DNA of 37,180 bases from UBA10427 sp003500135 (GTDB taxonomy: Bacteria > Bacteroidota > Bacteroidia > Cytophagales > Cyclobacteriaceae). Below are positions 8,874 through 16,500 of this stretch, piece after piece. Below the pieces are notes generated by a model that had not been told where the DNA came from, ran no database searches, and worked only from the letters and a program-made list of their open reading frames with translations. The translations under genes and the position numbers were made by a program. Location of the stretch: positions 1 to 37,180 of the forward strand of contig CAWZYQ010000019.1 of NCBI GenBank assembly GCA_963966275.1. The letters run 5' to 3'. Each line of letters opens with the position of its first letter. Position 1 is the first letter of the stretch.

Positions 8874-9083
8874 TCAGATTTCGAGTTTTTGCAGTTTGCC
8901 GAAAGGCATCGATTCAATAAGTTCTAATAGTTGTTCTTCCTTTCCTTCCAAACCAAGCTTGTCAAGCGATCTGAGCGGTCGCCCTTCTCGGTAGCTAAAG
9001 TAACCTATCAGCGTGAAATTATCATCTCTAATCTGAATATAATTCGGGATTTTTTTCTTGCCTTTTACTTTGATGATGTACAT
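8874..9083 (-). CDS. Small conserved-looking protein coupled to ftsE
   Basis: This 69-residue protein begins MYIIKVKGKKKIPNYIQIRD and has no signal peptide or membrane segment. It looks like a small alpha/beta fold: alternating strands in the first half, then a charged helix containing KEEQLLELIESMPFG. Its stop codon is one base before the ftsE start, so the pair is almost certainly translated together. I do not recognise the family. The tight link to the FtsE-like ATPase gene suggests related expression, nothing more. Confidence 0.7.
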   Translation of the reverse strand: MYIIKVKGKKKIPNYIQIRDDNFTLIGYFSYREGRPLRSLDKLGLEGKEEQLLELIESMPFGKLQKLEI

Positions 9084-9144
9084 CTATTTCTGTTTTAGTA
9101 GCTAAACCGTGAGCAAAAGAAAAAGTTTGGATGAGCATAAAAAA

Positions 9145-9236
9145 GGGCAAACCGACATCGCACCGCTACAACCGCTTACCCTTGCTTCCTTCCGGACCTG
9201 GGGGATTCAGCAGGAGCTGGTCGTATCGATTTGCCG
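9145..9236 (-). ncRNA. ffs: Bacterial signal recognition particle RNA (4.5S, small type)
   Basis: The minus strand carries the SRP Alu-less hairpin with the diagnostic core GCTGAATCCCCCAGGTC followed by CGGAAGGAAGCAAGGGTAA. This is the GGAA tetraloop and the asymmetric loop bound by the Ffh M domain. The ends pair over 10 bp: 5' GGCAAATCGA with 3' TCGGTTTGCC. A T run follows the 3' end (TTTTTTATGC), so the terminal stem may double as the terminator. The RNA guides signal-sequence proteins to the membrane with Ffh and FtsY. The 5' end was placed about 4 bases after the promoter and is approximate. Confidence 0.95.
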
Positions 9237-9239
9237 CTG

Positions 9240-9270
9240 CAAATTTAGTTAAGTTTTGTTGATAACCAAA
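9240..9270 (-). promoter_or_regulatory. Promoter of the SRP RNA gene
   Basis: On the minus strand TTTG (complement of 9267-9270), a 19-base spacer and TAAATTTG (complement of 9240-9247) match the Bacteroidota consensus exactly. The first base of the terminal stem of the RNA falls 4-5 bases after the -7 box. This spacing serves as a local ruler for other promoters here. Confidence 0.85.
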
Positions 9271-9291
9271 AGAAAAATAAAGGATGGCCCT

Positions 9292-9447
9292 CTAATCCAT
9301 TAGGGTCGTGCCTTCCGAGTCATCATTAAGATCTGAAAGGTCGTCGTCAGGTGTACCGTCGATTGAAGGTTCCTGGATAAGAAGATCGTCCAGCTCCTCA
9401 AATCTATCAGAGGAGAAATAAAACAATGAAGCATTTAAATTACCCAT
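9292..9447 (-). CDS. Small acidic protein of 51 residues
   Basis: An ATG at 9447 opens a 51-codon frame ending in TAG at 9292-9294. GGAG lies six bases upstream of the start as a good ribosome-binding site. The product begins MGNLNASLFYFSSDRFEEL and is very acidic: 15 Asp/Glu and one Arg, with DDDLSDLNDDSE near the end. There is no signal peptide or membrane segment. A strong promoter match lies about 80 bases upstream and the SRP RNA gene lies downstream on the same strand. I do not recognise it. Coding is supported by the start, RBS and promoter only. Confidence 0.5.
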   Translation of the reverse strand: MGNLNASLFYFSSDRFEELDDLLIQEPSIDGTPDDDLSDLNDDSEGTTLMD

Positions 9448-9529
9448 ACTTTCTCCGTTTTAGGTTAAACATTAATTTCAAACCAGTAAAATGCCTTGAG
9501 ATTAGGCTTATAGTTTTTTGCGCCTTATT

Positions 9530-9560
9530 CAAATATAGCGCTTTTTTACTGAAAAAGCAA
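9530..9560 (-). promoter_or_regulatory. Promoter upstream of the small acidic ORF
   Basis: On the minus strand TTG (complement of 9558-9560), a 20-base spacer and TATATTTG (complement of 9530-9537) fit the Bacteroidota consensus. Transcription should start near 9525, leaving an untranslated leader of about 78 bases before the ORF at 9447. Confidence 0.65.
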
Positions 9561-9628
9561 TAGGCAATCTTGTTAAATTATGATAAAGTTATAATTAAAA
9601 CTCTTAATAATTCGATCACACACTTTCC

Positions 9629-10105
9629 TTAAACCATGCCCTTGATCAATGTACTTTTCTTATCAATTGAAGGAGTAGCTACTCCGGATGCCCATTGTTC
9701 TTCCAGAAGGTTTGCCCACGTTTTCATATAAAGCGCCACGTGGTCTTTTTTATTTTTGAGAAGCGGTTTATGATCTGCTGGAATCTGTCTTAGTATTTCA
9801 GGATCACTTAATTTTTCCAGGTTTTTTAAATCTTCAATAGTAAGGCCCGCCAGCAATAGATCACTGATCAACAAATCCATTGGCATGGAACTTTCTGAGC
9901 AATAATCCATCACCTGATCATTCCAGTCACCTGATTTTCGCATGGCGTATTCGTGGATTTCACCCTTCGACAGGCTGGTGATTTCCTGCGCCAGATGCCC
10001 GCAATTACAACTGCCCATATGCCCCCATTGATAAGGGGCGCCACTATTTATTTTGTATGCTGCGTTTCTCAGTGCATTGATCAATTTTGGTGTCGCTTTT
10101 GCCAT
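9629..10105 (-). CDS. Conserved-looking protein of unknown function
   Basis: This 158-residue soluble protein starts MAKATPKLINALRNAAYKIN. A short Cys/His cluster lies near 33-37 (SCNCGHLAQ), and another Cys sits near 79 in MDYCSES. The rest looks helical, with a Leu-rich stretch (MDLLISDLLLAGLTIEDLKN) at about 86-105. No signal peptide or membrane helix is present. The CxCGH cluster could bind a metal, but it lacks a second clear ligand pair, so this is speculative. I do not recognise the family. It stands alone, divergent from the giant gene and separated from the small acidic ORF by about 180 bases. Confidence 0.7.
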   Translation of the reverse strand: MAKATPKLINALRNAAYKINSGAPYQWGHMGSCNCGHLAQEITSLSKGEIHEYAMRKSGDWNDQVMDYCSESSMPMDLLISDLLLAGLTIEDLKNLEKLSDPEILRQIPADHKPLLKNKKDHVALYMKTWANLLEEQWASGVATPSIDKKSTLIKGMV

Positions 10106-10272
10106 ATTAAATAGGTTTCATTTATAAATTACTATTATATCGATTTGAGTTAAGAAAATGTTTTAATGCACAAAGTCATTTTTTATACCCCCTACACCCA
10201 TTCGATTTAAAATAATGTCGTGATACCATTATTTGAACAGTTGGTAACTGTCCCCTTTCAATGCCTATTTGT

Positions 10273-10350
10273 AGTACTGACATTTTGGACTTAAAGTACG
10301 TACTTCATGAGGAAAATGTCAGTACTTCAAATGTAAAGTACTGACATTTT
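10273..10350. repeat. Three alternating copies of AGTACTGACATTTT
   Basis: The 14-mer AGTACTGACATTTT occurs at 10273-10286 and 10337-10350 in forward orientation and at 10313-10326 inverted, all exact. Copies two and three form a 15-bp perfect stem (10313-10327 with 10336-10350) around an 8-base loop. TACTTCA recurs at 10301-10307, 10323-10329 and 10372-10378. Confidence 0.85.
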
Positions 10351-10450
10351 TGAAGCCAAGTTTAGAAGTTGTACTTCAATTCTCCCTAATTCATTATCTT
10401 AAACCTTTTTACGTGATATTTATGGATATTTTTTGATTTCTCAACTAAAT

Positions 10451-10524
10451 TATTGCACTTTTCATCGAAATACTTACGAATATCACTGATTTCTAACGTA
10501 TATTTGTTGTGGAAAAGTGCAATA
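10451..10524. repeat. 13-bp perfect inverted repeat around the giant gene's promoter
   Basis: TATTGCACTTTTC at 10451-10463 and its exact reverse complement GAAAAGTGCAATA at 10512-10524 are separated by 48 bases. The gap contains the probable -7 box. The right arm covers the predicted transcription start and ends eight bases before the ATG, so the pair could be an operator. A shorter match, TTGCACTTT, lies just past the stop of the gene at 19375-19383. Confidence 0.7.
10499..10506 (+). promoter_or_regulatory. Probable -7 box of the giant gene
   Basis: TATATTTG matches TAnnTTTG exactly and would place the transcription start near 10511, about 22 bases before the ATG. No clear TTTG is found 19-20 bases upstream, so the promoter may be weak or need an activator. 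Confidence 0.45.
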
Positions 10525-10532
10525 TTAGTCTT

Positions 10533-13500
10533 ATGAAAAATTTTTTTACCAGGTGTTTCGCGGTATTCTTCTTAACGGCGATCTCATTATCCAATCTTTT
10601 TAGTCAAACAGGCCCGGCAGGAATTGGTAATGCCGATGGCACAGGTGGCCAACCCAGGAACATTATGTGGCTTGATGCTAGCGCCATTTCAGCTAGCGAT
10701 GGGGATTTGATCGGCGCCTGGCTGGATCAGTCCGGTAATGGGGCGCATGGTTCGAGTTCAGGAGCGAATCAACCTGAATATGTTGCCAGTTCTCCAGTGA
10801 TCAACAACCAGCCACTAATTCGATTTTTTGGTGAAGATGCCGGAGATACCGATTTTATTGATCTTTCTGCAAATCTCTCCGGAGCTCAGGATGGTATAGT
10901 GGGCAATGACTATAACTGTATTCTGGTAGCCGGTAGAAGGGAAATGGGTCTGAACTATATCTTGGGTGGAGATTATTTTCAAGATGGTAATTTGTACATT
11001 GGTTGGAGAAGCAGCTCTACCTCCTTTAGGTATGGCCATTGGTCTTTTAATGATATCGAAACCAATGCGACCATCAGCGCCGGCCAATTGGGCATTTTTA
11101 CAGCTGAGTTCAATTCATCAAATGCACCAAACCGAAGACGAATATTCGAAAACGGCATATTACTGGGAAGTTCCAATAGCAATACCGCACTTTCCCAATG
11201 GAATAACCCAAAACTCGCTGTATTGGGCAATTCGATATACGCCGATGTTGATATTGCAGAAGTGATCTTCTACCAGGGCGCATTGAATGATGCACAAAGG
11301 ATTATTATAGAAAATTACCTTGGCGAAAAATATGGCATTACACTGGCGGGAAATGATTATTATACCAACGCAAGTGGTTATAGCTTTTTCCTTTCCGGTA
11401 TCGGAAATGACAGCGGAGACCTTAGTGAAACTGGAAACTCATCGGGATTATATATTGAAAATCGAAATTCCAGCCTGAATGCCGGTGAATTTTTACTATA
11501 TGCCCATAACGGTACCATAAATTCAGTGGTTTCCTCCGATATTTCCGGTAGTGTTGAAGGCCGCTGGGCAAGGGATTGGTATTTTGATAAGACCAGCAGT
11601 AACGGAATTGATGCTAAAATTGCCTTTGATTTTGGCGATGCTATTTCCGGAAGCACGCCTACAAATGTTTCTAACTATGTTTTGCTATATCGCTCCGGTA
11701 CATCGGGAAATTATTCCATTGTATCGGGTTTAACCAATGGTTTAGAAGCAGGTGATCGCGTTTATTTTGAAATTGATGACGCCGATCTGGCCGATGGATA
11801 TTATACCCTAGGAACGACCAATGCTACTAACAGCCCTCTTTTGGGTTCGGTACCACAAACCTGGTACAGCTATGCTCCATTGACGGGAAGTAATTCGTGG
11901 GATAATCCCAACACGTGGACTTTGGATCCTAGTGGGACATTGTTAACCGGACCAGCGGAGTTACCAGGTCCGGATGACAGAGTGGTGATCCTCAATGGTA
12001 AAAATGTCAATCTGAATACTACCGGAAAGACCGTAGTCTCACTGGAAGTAAGAAGCGGTGGTGTATTAGATATTGATGTGAGTGGCGCCAATGACTTTGG
12101 GTTAATATCCGGGGCAGGAAGGATCAGACTTCAGGATGATAACTTTCCTTCGGGTGATGCCAGTGATTTTGCCACCAAAGGAACTGTCGAGTTCTATGGC
12201 GCCTCATACGACATAAATAGTAATTATGAATTCAATAATGTCATTGTCAACCTTGATAACCCGGCCAATACATTGACCTTACAGAATGACTTTACCATGA
12301 ATGGGGATTTCACTATTGAAAATGGAATATTCAGGGTAAATGATACCGGCACTACCGAATTCGATATTAGTGTGGATGGTGATTTTACGATCGAATCGAC
12401 TGGCCAGTTTCTGGTGGGTACAGGCGATGCTTTCCACTTACTTGATCTCAAAGGTGATTTTACCAATTTCGGGACGGCATATTTTACTAATTTAACCAGT
12501 TCATCCTATACTTCAACACCAAGCAATGGTGTGGTTGAAGTACAATATTCCAATAATTTTGATGATCAGACTACCTTCCTTGATGGAGAGACCCGTTTTT
12601 ACAGGATCATCATTGATAAAGGAGTAGATGATACTTACATGGCAGAATTTGAAGCGACAGCAGAGTCTAACTTTGTGCTTTGGGGACGCAATAATTTCAG
12701 TGGCGCAGGCAATGGCGTTAGCGATGTGCCTCATGCTCTTGGTTTGAATGTGGGTACGGTTAAGTTAGGAAATAATATCAATATTCCTGAATTGAAACGA
12801 GGAGGAGGGAATTACGATATTAACAGCGGCGCCAGAATATGGGTAGATAATGGAAAATTGTCCATGTCGGGCAATACAGCTTTGGTCGTTTATGGCGCAT
12901 TTCAGGTAAGCGGTGTAGATGCTGAAGTAAACATAACTTCGGGCAGTGGCCTGACCCTGAGAGAGTATGGTTCGATATTAATTCAGGAAGGTACCACGAC
13001 TGTGGCACAAATTAGGACTTCAATTTTCGGCCCACAACACGTCGGGTCATATACCCAAACCGGTGGTACAGTCAACGTAACCGGTATTGGTGCAAGTACT
13101 AATTATTACACCTTCTCTATGACCTATCCGGGGAATGTTTTTCAAATGTCGGGGGGTACCCTGCATATCTTCAGAGCGGATGGCGCTAATAATGACGAAG
13201 GAGGCATCTGGATCAACAGCGATGATGAAAATATATCGGTAACCGGTGGTACGGTAATCATGGATATGGACAATGGTACGGATTTCAAAGTGATGTCCAA
13301 AGCGCCCTTTTACAATGTCATCATGCGTAATTCCAATAGTACGTCTGAACAGGAAGTCAGGTTATCGGGAGGAAATGTGGCCTCACAAAACGTGGCCGCG
13401 CAGCCCTTGGTGGTACTAAATGACCTTACCATTGAGGATTATGTGCTTTTCGACCACGAAGGAGAAAATGTAACGATTGGTGGCGACTTTACCATTGCAA

Positions 13501-16500
13501 CAAATAGTGATTACGAATACAATAATGGTAAGCAAAATACTACGACCTTCAACGGTTCCGGAAACAGTGTATTGTCATTTTTTAACCGCACAGGCGGAGG
13601 TAGAGATGAGCAACGTTTCTGGAACTTCGTCATTAACAAATCGGCAGAAGATACGGTAACCCTTCAATCGGGCAAATCCAATGTCAATGGTAACAATAAT
13701 AACCTGCTAAGAGTGGAAGGAGACCACTTCAAGGTATTACGAGGAACATTAGATCAGGGTGTCCATAGTATCAGAATGTATGCCGATACATTAGTCAACT
13801 ACCAGACATGTACTGTCTTTGATCCGACAGCTTCTAGCGATGGAGATCCAAATGGTGAAAACGATATATTAAAACTTCGTGATGATGGAGGTCCGGCTAC
13901 AATCATGGTCACAACTGACACTTCGAGGTTTGGAGGTATAAAATTGAATAGCGCCGATGAGATCATTACCTTAATAAGTGACCTTAGAATAGATTATCTT
14001 GAGTATCGCCATGGCAGGATGGATCTTAATGTGCATAACCTTACCATTGATCGCCTCAATGTTATACTAAATGGTAGTGAAACCCGTACCGATGAAGACG
14101 GTGGAGGTAATTTTAGTGTGGAAGATATGTTTATTACCGCGGGAAATGCGAGTGATGGAGGTCTTTCCCTATATGTACCGGCGAATGCGGAAAACCCCGG
14201 TTTCATTGATATGTCAGGTGCAGCGAATACAACAAACAACCCAACCGTATTTTTCTTTCCATTAGGCACCGGGACAACAGGGGTAGACGGTACTTCACAA
14301 TATACTCCTGCAAATATTAGATTTTTATCGGGAACCGACGATGGTTACGTGACTGTGATTCCGGTAACGCAAAAGCTTGCGACAGCTGGTCCATATCCTT
14401 TGGGAAATGATATCATTAACCGGTACTGGATAGTTGATTACAGTGGATTCACTACAGTTCCAAAAGTGGAAAGAATGTGGTTCAGAGCAGTAGAGAGTGA
14501 TGATCCCAATGGTGCGCCCGATGGATTTCCAGTTGCATTTGTGCCAGGTTACGTACTGGAAAATGCACCTTATTCCAGAACAGCTGAAATAAACGGAGGT
14601 GACAATTCTACTTCATACATAGATTTCACAGATGCGGAAAATATCAGAATATTTTTCTGGGGCAATGAAGGTTCAGGTAATCCTGTTGGAGGCTTTGATC
14701 TTATTAATGCAGCTTATACGGCTGGTGATCCTTCGAAATTTATCGGGCAGCCACAGATCTTTTATTCAATCAACAGTTCTCCAACTAATTGGACTAATGG
14801 AAGTGCGTGGTCTCTTAACCGTGATGGAGCTTCGGCAGGTGATTATCCCAGAGAAGGAGATATAGCCATACTTACCAGGGATAATGGAGGGGGTGGCGAT
14901 CCCACAGGTTATGGAGCAGGGGTTTTCAATATTAATAACGGAACAGGCCCAATTGAAATTGCCAAACTGATTTTTGATGATTTCGATCCTGTTAACAATA
15001 ATTGGATTAGTGGTTGCCCAAGGGTAATATTTGATGCCGGTGGAAACTATAGGGCATATGATTCTTTCTTTAGCTCAGTGGAAGTAACCGATAGGCACAT
15101 TGGTGGTTCTACGCCAAATCAAAGCCATGGTGCAGTAATGGAGTATAGATTAAATAGTTCGTATACGGGAATTTTTCCAGGTGGTGATTTCGGGGACTTT
15201 AATAGATACGAAAATGCATTAGTAATATATGGATGGGATGGAGGAACAGGTACAGCCGTACTTTCTTCGGATGCTACCGAATATCCAATGTTATGGTTTC
15301 AGGGTGGTAATCTTAATAATACGATCGTCCAGTTTCCTGATGTAGATGTAACCGTGAATGGAAGAGCCAATCTGAATGGTGATATGCGTATAAGAGTTAA
15401 TAATAATTCTGCCTCCATATTAACATTTCGAAATGACGTTCAAGTTGGTTCCGGATGTTGTGAAGAAGGAATATTCGAATTTGATGGAAATTCCACCGAA
15501 AATCAAACGGTCGTTATAGATGGGAATTTAAATTTTAACTCTACTAATGGAGGAGCAATTCAGTTATTTAATAACTCCGGAAGCAATTCACACAAATTTA
15601 TTGTTAAAGGTAATATCGACGTTCCAAATACAGGAGTAATCAACTTTGGTAATGGAAGCAATTCTGTTGTGGACTTAGAACTACAGGGAGCAAGCTCAAA
15701 TTCCTTTAGTAATACAGGAAGTGTTACCTTACATAGGATCATCATGAATAAAGGAAATAATCGATCAAATGTATTTTCTTTCAATGATAATTTTTCTTTA
15801 ACAGGAAGTACTAATACAGCTACAAAAGCAATTGAGATTCAGAATGGCACACTCCGGTTTAATGATGCCGCTATTAATGTTGATTTAACAACCGGAGGTC
15901 CAAGCTTTGCAATTCCTTCTTCAGGGTCTCTTCAAATCACTCAGGGAACGGCAAATGTCAGTGGTGACGACTCTGGAATTCTGCTGGATGGTTCCATTAT
16001 TGTTGATGGCGGAATACTTAATATGGATGACCCCGTTGGAAATGGTAATAACTTTATTGAATACTCTGCCTCCAACAATGCTGAACTGCAAATTTTAGAT
16101 GGTTCATTAATTGTAGGTTCGCAAATAAGACGAAATACAGCTTCCGAGGCAGGGGCGCTACAGTTTACTTTGGGTGATGGAGGCACAGGCACACCATCAG
16201 TTGTTGTTGGTAAGAATGCTGCCCCGGAATCTTCGAGAGGAGTTTTTGAGATAGAAAACAATGCCGGATCATCCTTTACCTATTTAAATGGATCATTAAT
16301 TGTAATGAACCAAAAAGCTACAGCAGGGATAGCTTCCCTGTATCTGCATCCATCTACTTTCAATATAGCAACAGATGCAACCATACAAATTGGTGGAGCC
16401 GATACTCAAACAGGACAGACCATTACAATGGATGTTGGTATTCCATTGCAAAACCTTTTGATCGATAATACCTCAGGTAATAATCCCGTGGCACAATTGC

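Larger units (their letters stand above)
10106..10532. other. Repeat-rich intergenic region before the giant gene
   Basis: This 427-base region separates two divergent genes and has no ORF I can support. It contains an interrupted palindrome ACAGTT-GGT-AACTGT (10237-10251), three copies of a 14-base repeat, a 12-base palindrome AAGTACGTACTT (10294-10305) and a 13-base inverted repeat around the probable promoter of the giant gene. It is AT-rich. The density of dyads suggests regulation or a decayed mobile element. Confidence 0.7.

Noticed and set aside
10313..10350. The 15-bp hairpin considered as a terminator
   Set aside because: It is not preceded by the end of a plus-strand gene and lacks a proper T tail (TTTTTGAAG). 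The minus strand gives no better tail. A repeat or regulatory role fits better.
10273..10378. Repeats considered as a CRISPR array
   Set aside because: The copies alternate in orientation, are only 14 bases long, and spacing is irregular. No cas genes are present.
10966..11265. Plus- and minus-strand frames of 60-108 codons within the giant gene and elsewhere
   Set aside because: They overlap well-supported coding frames and have the composition of out-of-frame reading.
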